64,000 nt of DNA from Chitinibacter tainanensis DSM 15459 (GTDB lineage Bacteria > Pseudomonadota > Gammaproteobacteria > Burkholderiales > Chitinibacteraceae): contig NZ_AUCN01000020.1 in NCBI RefSeq assembly GCF_000429785.1, positions 1-64,000 of the forward strand, written 5' to 3'. Positions within the stretch are counted from its first letter, which is position 1. Each line of letters begins with the position of its first letter. The position numbers were made by a program, and so were the translations under genes. This document shows, piece by piece, positions 34,288 to 42,234 of this stretch. The notes under the pieces were generated by a model, which was given only the letters and a program-made list of their open reading frames with translations, ran no database searches and was not told the origin of the DNA.

Positions 34288-34644
34288 TCAGTTTCCCGCT
34301 TGGGCGCCCTGTTCCTGATCTTCTGACACGTCTGCCTTGATTTGGGCCTCGAGCTCTTCAACAGTCACACCGCGGACAAATTGAGTCACGATGGTCAGCT
34401 CATTCAGCGTCATGCTTTCCAGCACATCAATAGGCATCGAAGGCACGGATTTTTGTACCACCTTGATCATTTCTTCGATCATGGATTTCGTGTCGCCGGT
34501 CATTGCCACTTCTTGAAGGCGATCGCCCTCTTGTTTGCCACGCAGGAAGTCGGCGAGCGTGAATGACTTCACCTCGTAATTGACCCCCTTAAAGCGCAAG
34601 TACCGCTCTGGCGGCATTAACTCATCGATGTTTAGCAGTTCCAT
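34288..34644 (-). CDS. Tail assembly chaperone G
   Basis: 118 residues from the ATG at 34644; an earlier start at 34674 lies in the leader hairpin region. Helical and acidic, with SFTLADFLRGKQEGDRLQ and an Asp/Glu/Gln-rich end. It lies between tail tube and tape measure. Its last codons GCG GGA AAC precede the TGA and contain the slippery heptamer. Most ribosomes should stop here to give G; a minority should produce the fusion. Confidence 0.82.
   Translation of the reverse strand: MELLNIDELMPPERYLRFKGVNYEVKSFTLADFLRGKQEGDRLQEVAMTGDTKSMIEEMIKVVQKSVPSMPIDVLESMTLNELTIVTQFVRGVTVEELEAQIKADVSEDQEQGAQAGN
34291..34297 (-). other. Programmed -1 frameshift site
   Basis: The minus strand reads GGGAAAC in the phase G-GGA-AAC just before the TGA of the G gene. 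It fits the X-XXY-YYZ rule and resembles lambda's GGGAAAG. After slippage the ribosome enters the T frame directly. Confidence 0.85.
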
Positions 34645-34658
34645 TTTGCTTTCTCGGA

Positions 34659-34682
34659 ATGGGGAGCGCTGCAACTCCCCAT
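34659..34682. terminator. Hairpin between the tail tube and chaperone genes
   Basis: ATGGGGAG-8 nt-CTCCCCAT, perfect 8-bp arms, no T tract on the minus strand. It probably lowers readthrough or stabilises the abundant tail tube mRNA. Confidence 0.55.
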
Positions 34683-34699
34683 AAGTTACCTATGACTTA
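34682..34699. promoter_or_regulatory. 18-bp operator before the chaperone genes
   Basis: TAAGTTA-CCTA-TGACTTA, one mismatch; it abuts the hairpin and the stop of the tail tube gene. Confidence 0.7.
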
Positions 34700-34700
34700 A

Positions 34701-35525
34701 TTAAGCAGCGTCACCGAATGAAAACAGCAGTTTTGTAGAAGGGTGCGCATACGCCTTAAATTCGACGTTAAACACGCGCTCTTCTTCCAGCTTGTAGGCA
34801 AACTGCAGACCACCACCAGTACCGGCCAGAGGAATCACGAAATCCTCTGACTTGTCGCCCAGCGGCTTACCAACCGGATGCAGACGCAGCTCGCGCGCCA
34901 TAGAAAGCAGGTCAGAACCCACACCAGAGGTCACATCCACACGGAAGCGGTCAATGGTGTTGGCTGTTACGGCTGGATTTGCAGAGGCAAAGCCGGCGCC
35001 AGAAGTGCTGACGATGAAAGAGCTGTTGTTGTCTTTACCGGTCAAGCGAATGGTTGCGGCCGTGTTGGTGCTCGCATTCGCAGTAGTCGAAGCCGAGGCA
35101 TAGCCGGAATCGTTCGCGTTGATCAGTGCGACAAGAGCCAGAGCGACTTCACCCTGAGTTGGCGAGCTGTCACTTGTGGTTTCGTACTTGATGCCATCGA
35201 TGGTCACGGCGTACTTGGTGTTTGCAGCCACAGTGCTGATCACTACGTCAGAAGTGGCCGGAGTACCTGGCGTACCAACCTTGTTCGCACCAGGCATTAC
35301 GCGAACCAAGTTGTCGATGGTCGTTTCGGCCAGCGGCACTTTCACGGAGCACTGGCGACCGGTTACAAGCTGGTTGATCGGGGTTTTACCAAACTGGTCG
35401 ATGTTTACGTCGTAGGTCTCGGTTGAAACCGACACCTCTACACCGCCCTTGGTATAGCCAAGATCAACACCGTCAAAGAAGATCTGGCAGACGCCGATCT
35501 TCACGTTTCGAGTATTGGAAGGCAT
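34701..35525 (-). CDS. Major tail tube protein
   Basis: 274 residues. The N-terminal FFDGVDLGYTKGGVEVSVSTETYDVNIDQFGKTP block and the C-terminal EERVFNVEFKAYAHPSTKLLFSFGD strand frame a tail-tube fold. Between them is an extra Ser/Thr/Ala-rich domain (about residues 95-190, VAANTKYAVTIDGIKYETTSDSS onward) that may project from the tail surface. Position before the G/GT chaperones agrees. An operator ends 19 bp from the start. Confidence 0.85.
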   Translation of the reverse strand: MPSNTRNVKIGVCQIFFDGVDLGYTKGGVEVSVSTETYDVNIDQFGKTPINQLVTGRQCSVKVPLAETTIDNLVRVMPGANKVGTPGTPATSDVVISTVAANTKYAVTIDGIKYETTSDSSPTQGEVALALVALINANDSGYASASTTANASTNTAATIRLTGKDNNSSFIVSTSGAGFASANPAVTANTIDRFRVDVTSGVGSDLLSMARELRLHPVGKPLGDKSEDFVIPLAGTGGGLQFAYKLEEERVFNVEFKAYAHPSTKLLFSFGDAA

Positions 35526-35543
35526 GTGATTATCTCCTAAATG

Positions 35544-35561
35544 TATGTCATCGCTGACTTA
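35544..35561. promoter_or_regulatory. 18-bp operator before the tail tube gene
   Basis: TATGTCA-TCGC-TGACTTA, one mismatch; it lies between the tail tube start and the stop of the tail completion gene at 35562. Confidence 0.75.
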
Positions 35562-35960
35562 TCAAAGGGTAACATAATTAGCGCGCATATTCACCAGAAC
35601 CTCGACGTTACCCCCAGGGCTTTGAGGGTATGCGTGCGGCTCATGGAGCGGTATGCACAGGTTAAGTTGATGCCCTGGTATTTGCGAAGGCATCATTGTT
35701 GAGAGGTAATTGGCCACCTCAAAACCCAATTCACGACTGCGCTGATAGCTTTTCGACCGGACAATCACCTGAAACTCAATGTCGCGCAGATCGGGAAGTT
35801 CGGCGTTAATTTTCACCGGCATCAAATTCCGGAGCATCACCGCCTCCGTCACTGTGGATGGCATTGAAAAGACGAAAAAGGGAACTGAGCTGATCTGTCC
35901 CGATCTGCCAGCCAACTCAAGCATGTCCCGCAATGTCGAAATGAAATCACTCTTTTTCAT
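35562..35960 (-). CDS. Tail terminator/completion protein
   Basis: 132 residues. A short helix (FISTLRDMLELAG) is followed by alternating strands (DLRDIEFQVIVRSKSYQRSRELGFEVANYLST), which fits tail-terminator proteins that cap the tube. It sits between the gp10-like gene and the tail tube gene, the usual place. Identified by order and predicted fold rather than by a specific motif. Confidence 0.65.
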   Translation of the reverse strand: MKKSDFISTLRDMLELAGRSGQISSVPFFVFSMPSTVTEAVMLRNLMPVKINAELPDLRDIEFQVIVRSKSYQRSRELGFEVANYLSTMMPSQIPGHQLNLCIPLHEPHAYPQSPGGNVEVLVNMRANYVTL

Positions 35961-36472
35961 CAGAGAACCTCTTTAACCGCGTTGTAAATGCTGGCGCTTA
36001 CTGCTTTTGCGCGCTCTTCGCCGGCTCTCTCCAGAAACTTCGGACCGACTACGCCACGCCCTGCATCTTTCGCCTGAGAGAGCTCACCTAGCTCGTAAGA
36101 AGCCCTAATCGACCCGTCTTTGCCGCGAGAGAAGCCTTCATGGATGAAGTAGAGATATTCGCCAACCGCCTTGCCGTCCTCTACGTGCTGCTCGTCCACA
36201 TACACAAAGAACCGCTTACGCCGGTTGATGCCGCCCTGATCTTCGGCGATCTTGATGGCGTTCTCTAGCCGGCCCGTATCCACTGGTGCATAGTCAATCG
36301 CCAGCTCCCGCATCCTTTCTGCTTCAAGGCGCATCCGGTCAACAGCGTGCTTCATGACCCGCTTACCCACCTGCTCAATGGCAGCGGTTACGAGCGATTC
36401 GACCGGAAGCTTGCTGCTGCCCTGCACCCAGCCATTCATGCCCAGCAGGTTTGCAGAGATTTTGATACTCAT
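35960..36472 (-). CDS. HK97 gp10-like head-tail protein
   Basis: 170 residues with the gp10 signature: RELAIDYAPVDTGRLENAIKI, then strands with FVYVDE, EYLYFIHEGF and a C-terminal VGPKFLERAGEER helix. Proteins of this family help join head and tail. It overlaps the upstream closure gene by 4 bp and abuts the tail terminator gene. Confidence 0.85.
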   Translation of the reverse strand: MSIKISANLLGMNGWVQGSSKLPVESLVTAAIEQVGKRVMKHAVDRMRLEAERMRELAIDYAPVDTGRLENAIKIAEDQGGINRRKRFFVYVDEQHVEDGKAVGEYLYFIHEGFSRGKDGSIRASYELGELSQAKDAGRGVVGPKFLERAGEERAKAVSASIYNAVKEVL

Positions 36473-36807
36473 GTGGCCCGCTCCAACTCGACCTGCAGAT
36501 GATCAATGCCGCCGTAGAGCTTAGGGCGCGGAAATACGCCAACTACTCGCAAGCGTTGATTCATGATCTTCACCGTGTCGTTGTGCTCGATCTTGGTCTC
36601 TGGCGGAAAAAGCAAGCGCACATCGGCGGTTGCTTCTTCTGCTGAGCCCCGAGAAGCCGAGCTGTCAGTCCGGACGTAGGTTTTGTCGATGTTCAGGTTC
36701 ATCGTCACGATATGGCACTTGGCAAAGTGACGGCTCAGTTCAGTCTCTTGGCCGTAGTTGTCGTACCCCGTTTTGACGATTTCAACTGTGCAAGTCGGCT
36801 TTCTCAT
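36469..36807 (-). CDS. Head closure-like protein
   Basis: 112 residues from the ATG at 36807, which overlaps the previous stop. An all-beta small protein (IEHNDTVKIMNQRLRVVGVFPRP resembles head-tail joining proteins of the HK97/SPP1 type). Located between a connector-like protein and gp10, consistent with closing the portal channel after packaging. Confidence 0.6.
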   Translation of the reverse strand: MRKPTCTVEIVKTGYDNYGQETELSRHFAKCHIVTMNLNIDKTYVRTDSSASRGSAEEATADVRLLFPPETKIEHNDTVKIMNQRLRVVGVFPRPKLYGGIDHLQVELERAT

Positions 36808-37325
36808 TTGGCCACCCCGATAAACTGCCAACTGCTCTGAGGGTGGAAATACTCATCAGCCACAGCTAAAAGCTCATTGCCGGAAGGTTGAACGGTGAGT
36901 CGCTCCATGCGCAAATTGCCAAACTCAAGCGGCTGACCTTCGTTTTCTACCAGCTGATTTGCCAGATTGATGCGTACTGCATACCAGCGCGCGGCCAGAT
37001 ACACGTAATCAGACGCTTTGACCATCCGATTGCCGGCGTTGAGCAGCTTGATCGAATCAAGTGGGTTCACACCTGCCGTTAGCTTGGCCTTCTCGGCTTT
37101 GCGCATGACGGGAACGATGTAGCTCTCGATAAAATCCACCACATCGGCCATGACCGGCGACTGAAACGATGCCGGAGAGGTGGCCATATTCAGCGCCATG
37201 CGACGAATGCTCTGTAAATGAGCCTGTCGTGGTTGAATAGGCTTGCCTGCAACTGCCACGCCGGCTGCAAATGAGGAAACCGAGCTCAGCACAAGCGCCG
37301 CAAAGCTATCCTGATGGCTGATCAT
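36804..37325 (-). CDS. Hypothetical head-tail connector region protein
   Basis: 173 residues from the ATG at 37325 (ATGA overlap with the adaptor gene). Helical, with RRMALNMATSPASFQSPVMADVVDFIESYI and LAARWYAVRINLANQLVE. No family recognised with confidence. Tight coupling between the adaptor and closure genes argues for a structural or assembly role at the neck. Confidence 0.55.
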   Translation of the reverse strand: MISHQDSFAALVLSSVSSFAAGVAVAGKPIQPRQAHLQSIRRMALNMATSPASFQSPVMADVVDFIESYIVPVMRKAEKAKLTAGVNPLDSIKLLNAGNRMVKASDYVYLAARWYAVRINLANQLVENEGQPLEFGNLRMERLTVQPSGNELLAVADEYFHPQSSWQFIGVAK

Positions 37326-38116
37326 CGCTCGTACCCCACACGGAAAGTCACAAATCGACCCAATGCTTCCACCGCGCGACGGCAAACTGGCAAGCGCAGC
37401 GGCACGCTCATTCGGAACATCTGCGAGGTCTCCCCTACCGTGCTCGACATGAGGCCGTCATTGCGGTCTTGCTCCAGGTCATTGCCGCCCAGCAGGTAGT
37501 CGGCCTGAATGAGCTGGCACAGCTGCAGGGCCGCTTTAAATTCCGGCTGCGCGTCGAACTCGGCGAGGGTCATGGTTTCCAGATTCACACGCACCTCGTC
37601 TCGGGCGTACTCATCCAGAACACTCATCGCATCCACTGTCAGACACCGCCCGCGAACAATGCGCAAATTGAGCTTCTTGATCTGTCCATAGGATTCGATC
37701 AGGGCAGCGCGTTGCTGTGCATCAGAAGCGTTTTCCCAGCCCGAAAGACGCGCTAATCCGGACGCGAGCAGGATTGCTTCGTCATGGGTTAATGCAGACT
37801 GTGCTGGCACGACAAAAGGCACATTCGACTCGATCAGGTAGGTCTGACTAACCTGCGCTTTGCCTTCTGGATGCTCGACGGTGAAGATCACTCGGCGCAG
37901 TGCGCGCATCGAGCTGGTCAAGTTGATACTCAGCGGAATATTGGCGATCAGATGCCCGTTAATGTTTTGCGCACTGGTGTCGCCCATCAGAATGTTGCCG
38001 CGCTCATCTTTGACGATGAATGTGGTTTGGTAGCCCGAGAGCTCGAGACGCTCAATCAACGCCAGATCTAGGTCGAGCGTGACCGGCGTGCCGCTTGAGA
38101 AACGCTTCTGCGACAT
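37322..38116 (-). CDS. Head-tail adaptor-like protein with N-terminal extension
   Basis: 264 residues. The N-terminal 110 residues are beta-rich (LELSGYQTTFIVKDERGNILM and SINLTSSMRALRRVIFTVEHPEG), while the C-terminal half is helical (ALTHDEAILLASGLARLSGWENASDAQQRAALIES), as in portal adaptor proteins. An adaptor role is inferred from order (capsid gene upstream, closure genes downstream). The extra beta domain is unusual. Confidence 0.5.
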   Translation of the reverse strand: MSQKRFSSGTPVTLDLDLALIERLELSGYQTTFIVKDERGNILMGDTSAQNINGHLIANIPLSINLTSSMRALRRVIFTVEHPEGKAQVSQTYLIESNVPFVVPAQSALTHDEAILLASGLARLSGWENASDAQQRAALIESYGQIKKLNLRIVRGRCLTVDAMSVLDEYARDEVRVNLETMTLAEFDAQPEFKAALQLCQLIQADYLLGGNDLEQDRNDGLMSSTVGETSQMFRMSVPLRLPVCRRAVEALGRFVTFRVGYER

Positions 38117-38126
38117 GCCGGCCTCC

Positions 38127-38582
38127 TTATTTCTGAGCCGCGAGGATGTTTTCGATCAGCTCGGCAATCGATTTGCCACCTTGGGCGCCCACTTCGCGCG
38201 CCACTTCGCGCAAGCCTTTGATGCCTTCCTTGTCCGCGATTTCACCCAGCGATTCCGCGCTATATGCGTTCGCTTTTGATTGAACGGCTTCCGGCTGCTG
38301 CACAACTTGCTCTTCAACCGGTGCGCGCTCCTGAATTGCAAAGAACTCAGCGGTTGCGACCGACACTTCATGCTGTGACTGCATCACAATGGCCTGATCA
38401 ATGTTTTCTGCACCTTCTGGAAGCACAAATTCACCACCGAAATTGCTGGCGATGCGCTTTGCAACTCGCGGCAAAATTGGCTCAGATAGACCGTCCACGA
38501 ATTTGACGCTGGCAATTTCCGATTCGCCTGGGTATTGCTCGGGATTCAGCTGGATGCGAACTAGGTGTTTGAGTTGTTCCAT
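38127..38582 (-). CDS. Hypothetical protein with C-terminal LEM/HeH-like motif
   Basis: 151 residues. The first 100 residues are of mixed beta and low-complexity Gln/Glu/Val composition. The last 40 (SLGEIADKEGIKGLREVAREVG then SIAELIENIL) look like a small helix-extended-helix domain often found at the C-terminus of phage head-decoration or neck proteins. It follows the capsid gene, behind a hairpin and an operator. Confidence 0.55.
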   Translation of the reverse strand: MEQLKHLVRIQLNPEQYPGESEIASVKFVDGLSEPILPRVAKRIASNFGGEFVLPEGAENIDQAIVMQSQHEVSVATAEFFAIQERAPVEEQVVQQPEAVQSKANAYSAESLGEIADKEGIKGLREVAREVGAQGGKSIAELIENILAAQK

Positions 38583-38618
38583 TTGAGTTACCTCATGCTT
38601 TATCTTCTGGATACGAAT

Positions 38619-38640
38619 AGGGGCGAGTTGCCCCGCCCCT
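38619..38640. terminator. Hairpin after the capsid gene
   Basis: AGGGGCG-8 nt-CGCCCCT, GC-rich, with only a weak T run on the minus strand. It is placed to reduce readthrough from the highly expressed capsid gene. Confidence 0.6.
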
Positions 38641-38645
38641 TATGC

Positions 38646-38663
38646 TAAGTCATTTATGACTTA
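38646..38663. promoter_or_regulatory. 18-bp operator, perfect consensus
   Basis: TAAGTCA-TTTA-TGACTTA between the capsid stop (38678) and the post-capsid hairpin; 64 bp before the start at 38582. Confidence 0.85.
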
Positions 38664-38677
38664 CTAACTAACGCGAA

Positions 38678-39598
38678 TTAGTTAGATACGCCGTACAGAC
38701 GAGCCAGAGACTTAGTAGATTTCAGCGCCAAGTTGCAGTACCACTTCAAGCGGGTGCGAGTCGCATCCTTGTTTTGAACGGTACCAATGTCCTCAACGGT
38801 GAAGCCGGCAGCCTCAGAGCCACCATATACACCGAACAGGCCATCTGCTTCATTCAGGCGCATTGCGTACACTGAACGGAACGAACCACCGGTCAACGCA
38901 GTACCGCCCACGTTTTCAGTGGTTGGCATGAAGTCGTTGATGATGATTGGCACGCCATTGTGCGCAGGCAGAGCCAAACCGAAGTTTGGAATCATGATTT
39001 GCGCAGCGTCGGTACCGTTCTGAGCACGGCACAGAGCGCGGTAATAGCGCAGAGTTGAGCTGTGCATCATGATGGCGTCAGCACCGTTTGGTACGCGATC
39101 AACCAGGTCATCCAGCATTGAGAAGGTTAGGTTGTTGGTTGGGCCAGCGCCGGCAGCAATCGATTGCTGAGCAGTAACCAGCTTCCACAGACCATCGAAC
39201 TCTTTAGAGTTCGCCGCAGAGTCACCCTGCACCAGAGTACGACGGAAGCGACGACCCATACCCTTCGCCTTCATGGCGATTTGCAACGCTTTCTGGTCGT
39301 TGGTGTCGGACTTGGTGGCTTCGGAGAATTTATCCACGTCCACGTCACCGATCAGAGTTTTCAGGGTCACGGTTACGTCAGTAACGGTGCTGGCCTCTTC
39401 CGGTACGGTGTCATTGTACGGGTCGATGAACGCACCTTCCGACAGCACGCCTTCACGGTTGTAAACCCAGGCTTTGCCCTCGATGCGATGGAACGGCAGC
39501 AGGGCAAACAGCGCGTCGCGGTCGATTACTTCTTCAACCACACCACGCTCAACAGAAGTTGCCGACAGACGATCGGCAACGGCTTGCAGCAACGGCAT
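38678..39598 (-). CDS. Major capsid protein
   Basis: 306 residues, HK97-fold size. Features: N-terminal helix MPLLQAVADRL, an E-loop-like beta region around WVYNREGVLSEGAFIDPYN, a spine helix ATKSDTNDQKALQIAMKAKGM, and a P-domain/A-domain segment ADAIMMHSSTLRYYRAL with PIIINDFMP. It lies directly after the scaffold gene and before connector genes. AAGGAG precedes the ATG, and a double operator lies in the leader. Confidence 0.88.
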   Translation of the reverse strand: MPLLQAVADRLSATSVERGVVEEVIDRDALFALLPFHRIEGKAWVYNREGVLSEGAFIDPYNDTVPEEASTVTDVTVTLKTLIGDVDVDKFSEATKSDTNDQKALQIAMKAKGMGRRFRRTLVQGDSAANSKEFDGLWKLVTAQQSIAAGAGPTNNLTFSMLDDLVDRVPNGADAIMMHSSTLRYYRALCRAQNGTDAAQIMIPNFGLALPAHNGVPIIINDFMPTTENVGGTALTGGSFRSVYAMRLNEADGLFGVYGGSEAAGFTVEDIGTVQNKDATRTRLKWYCNLALKSTKSLARLYGVSN

Positions 39599-39626
39599 AT
39601 TTCTTCACTCCTTGAATCAAATTCGG

Positions 39627-39660
39627 TAAGTCCTCGCTGATATAAGTCAGCGGTGACTTA
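39627..39660. promoter_or_regulatory. Tandem operators before the capsid gene
   Basis: A perfect copy (TAAGTCA-GCGG-TGACTTA, 39643-39660) with a degenerate copy directly adjacent (TAAGTCC-TCGC-TGATATA, 39627-39644). On the minus strand TATTAT lies 2 bp before the perfect copy. Paired sites suggest cooperative binding at the strongest late gene. Confidence 0.78.
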
Positions 39661-39689
39661 CCATAATACCATGAGAAATGTAGGGCAAA

Positions 39690-40553
39690 TCAATCGGCAG
39701 ATTGAGACAAGGCAGCGCTAATGCGAGCCATGCCTTTACCTACCTCGGGTTGTTTGTTGCCTTTATTCAGCTGGCCATCCGAATTAGAGCCGGCGCCTGG
39801 CTTGATTTTCGAGCGCAGCAGAGTGTCCTTATCGGCATCACCCTCGACGATTTTCTTGAGGGCAACGTCAAACGCCAGCGAACTACCGGTGGCGTCAACC
39901 AGCGGAGCACGGCCTGCAGCGCCGCGAGGCTTGTCATAGGCAACAATGCTGCCGCTTTCATCCAGATCGAAATGAGCGCCATACAGCGCGCGGGTTTTAG
40001 CCGGCGTCAGCACCAATTCGTCACGGATGAAGGCGGAATTGGAGAACGCAGCGCCTACGGTTAGCTCGTTAATCGTGGCTTGAGCGCTCTGCAGCTGCTC
40101 AGTCAAGCTGGTGATCTGCTGATCACGCTTGCCGAGCTCTTCCTGATGCGCTTTCACCATGTTGCCCTTGAGCTTGTCGAACTCGCCTGCGGCAGCAAGA
40201 CGTTCATCTTCGGCTTTGCGCTGATCTTCGAGCATTTTGCGTACCGCTGCGGGGTCAATGCCCTCGAACGCCTTGAGTTGCTCTTTCAGACCAGAAATTT
40301 CGTCCTGAGCCTTTTTCAAGTCGCCCTTCTTCTGCATCACCTCTTGCAGCAGCTTCGCTTCGCTGTCGGTCGGCTTTTTATCGCTCTTACCGGAAGCATC
40401 ATCGTTTTTGCCGTCATCAGTCTTGCCACCAGTGTTGTCGTTGGCGTTGCCACCATTGCCACCACCGGAGCCACCGCCCAAGTCATTCCCGTTACCATCG
40501 TTTGCGTCCAGCAGGCGATGCAGACGGAATTGAGCCAACAGTCGTTTATTCAT
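39690..40553 (-). CDS. Capsid scaffold protein
   Basis: 287 residues. A Gly/Asn/Asp-rich disordered start is followed by an acidic coiled coil (about 65-165, KLLQEVMQKKGDLKKAQDEISGLKEQLK onward) and a C-terminal region likely to bind capsid. This is the composition of a scaffold located directly upstream of the major capsid gene. No protease domain is visible. Confidence 0.8.
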   Translation of the reverse strand: MNKRLLAQFRLHRLLDANDGNGNDLGGGSGGGNGGNANDNTGGKTDDGKNDDASGKSDKKPTDSEAKLLQEVMQKKGDLKKAQDEISGLKEQLKAFEGIDPAAVRKMLEDQRKAEDERLAAAGEFDKLKGNMVKAHQEELGKRDQQITSLTEQLQSAQATINELTVGAAFSNSAFIRDELVLTPAKTRALYGAHFDLDESGSIVAYDKPRGAAGRAPLVDATGSSLAFDVALKKIVEGDADKDTLLRSKIKPGAGSNSDGQLNKGNKQPEVGKGMARISAALSQSAD

Positions 40554-40619
40554 TGCGTTTTCCTTTGGCCAGTCTCTCGGCCGATTAAAAGCCAGCAGTT
40601 CTCTTAGCTGGGTTGAAGG

Positions 40620-42182
40620 TTAAGAGCCGTTGTTTTCAACGGTCGAACTACCCTGCTGATTCGAGCCCTGACCCAGCGGGCGAGGGTCAAGGCCGTCAGC
40701 AGGCCCACTTTTGCCACCGAAGCCCGGCAGGCTAACCAAGCTTTTTGGCCAGTCCTTTTCGATGGCATCAATGATCTTTTTGCGCTTCACAACCGATAGC
40801 TGCGGATAGAGCTTATCTACCAGGCGCTCCAGTTGATGCCGGCGCAATTCGTCCGGCGCGTCCAGATCTTGCAGGCGAGTCGCAATATCGAGCTCATCCA
40901 CCAGACCGCGCGTATCGAAGGTTTCCGGATAGGTCACAAGGTTCTCGCTCACTTCTTTGCTGTGATAAGCGGATACCAAGCGACAAATTTGGTTTTCAGC
41001 CAGCTCAAGCGCATCTGCCTTGGAGACCAGCAGTGCATTCACACGCTCGAAGTCGAAGGCCTTGGCCACGCCCGAGCTGTTGTCGATGCCCATTGAGTTA
41101 TCAGATTTGGTGCGCTCACCCGCCAATCCGACAGAGTGGTAGATCTCGTTGATGATCTTGGAGATCACATCGAGAATCACATTTGCCTGTTTGGCATCAG
41201 GGCTGATGTATTTAGGCTCGCCGCCGTGCTCGCCGTCGTAGGTAAACACGCGCTTGGTGCCGGCATCTACCAGCTTGCTGTAACCCTCATCACCAGGCAG
41301 CAGGCCTTGAGCTGGCATTACCAGCTGGCTAAAGGTCTGGTCCTGAATGATGGCGTCCAGATTCGACAGATAGTTCGCAACGGCACGGTCGAGATAGGCA
41401 ATGTCATCAATCAGGCCTGGCGATGAGTACGAGCGCACATGCGAAATCATGTGGTCGAGGAATACCACCGGCACTTTGCCAATTGAAACTTCACCGCCAT
41501 CGACAGTGAAGTTGCCAGTTGGCGCCCCTTTGCTATCCAGCTCGGGCTTAATCAGATACCAGTTGTTCTTTGTCCAGAGGCGGAATCGCTCATGGACGAG
41601 GCCGGACGACGTGAAGGGGTCAGCATCATCACGCCCATGCTCACGGAGCAGCACCCAGCTAAGCTCGCCGGCCTCGTCCCAAGCGAAATCGAGAATATCC
41701 TCGACACTCACAAAGTAGGCATACACTGTGTTGCCAAGCTGCTTTTCCTCGGCCAAATTGGCGGGCTTTGGTGTTTCGGCACCCACTCGGCTATCCACCA
41801 CAATGGCGACGCGACCACCAATCGAGCTCAGCAGCGAGCCTTGGCGCATAAATTCGTCGATACCCAGGCCTGAGCCATTTACGCTCTTCCAAAAGGCCTT
41901 CACAAACTCCGGCGCATCAGTAGCGCGCTCAGGTAATTTCTTGAAGAGGTACTTGTTGACCAGATCAGAAACTTCCTTGGTGTGATTGAAGCGATAGGCA
42001 CGCGCAATACGCTGCCGAAATTCGTGCTTACCCTCTTTGTGGTAAGTGAAAATGTGCTTCTTAAACCACTCGCGGCCACCCTCATAGGTTTCGCGCAGAA
42101 AACCCCAATGCTTAATCAGCTTGGCGTATTCCGGATGGCGTCTTTTACTGATGGTTGAAATTTGTTCTTGTGAGTACGACAT
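40620..42182 (-). CDS. Portal protein (DUF4055-like)
   Basis: 520 residues. The N-terminal RRHPEYAKLIKHWGFLRETYEGGREW block, the wing region, LDHMISHVRSYSSPGLIDDIAYLDRAVANYLSNLDAI, and FDTRGLVDELD near the C-terminus are typical of portals in phages with DUF4055 portals. It forms the 12-subunit ring for DNA entry. It sits between TerL and scaffold. An operator lies 26 bp from the start. Confidence 0.85.
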   Translation of the reverse strand: MSYSQEQISTISKRRHPEYAKLIKHWGFLRETYEGGREWFKKHIFTYHKEGKHEFRQRIARAYRFNHTKEVSDLVNKYLFKKLPERATDAPEFVKAFWKSVNGSGLGIDEFMRQGSLLSSIGGRVAIVVDSRVGAETPKPANLAEEKQLGNTVYAYFVSVEDILDFAWDEAGELSWVLLREHGRDDADPFTSSGLVHERFRLWTKNNWYLIKPELDSKGAPTGNFTVDGGEVSIGKVPVVFLDHMISHVRSYSSPGLIDDIAYLDRAVANYLSNLDAIIQDQTFSQLVMPAQGLLPGDEGYSKLVDAGTKRVFTYDGEHGGEPKYISPDAKQANVILDVISKIINEIYHSVGLAGERTKSDNSMGIDNSSGVAKAFDFERVNALLVSKADALELAENQICRLVSAYHSKEVSENLVTYPETFDTRGLVDELDIATRLQDLDAPDELRRHQLERLVDKLYPQLSVVKRKKIIDAIEKDWPKSLVSLPGFGGKSGPADGLDPRPLGQGSNQQGSSTVENNGS

Positions 42183-42207
42183 ATCTGCACCTAAACCTTA
42201 ACAATAT

Positions 42208-42225
42208 TAAATCACCTGTGACTTA
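42208..42225. promoter_or_regulatory. 18-bp operator before the portal gene
   Basis: TAAATCA-CCTG-TGACTTA, one mismatch, between the portal start and the stop of TerL. Confidence 0.75.
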
Positions 42226-42234
42226 TTTATGCAA

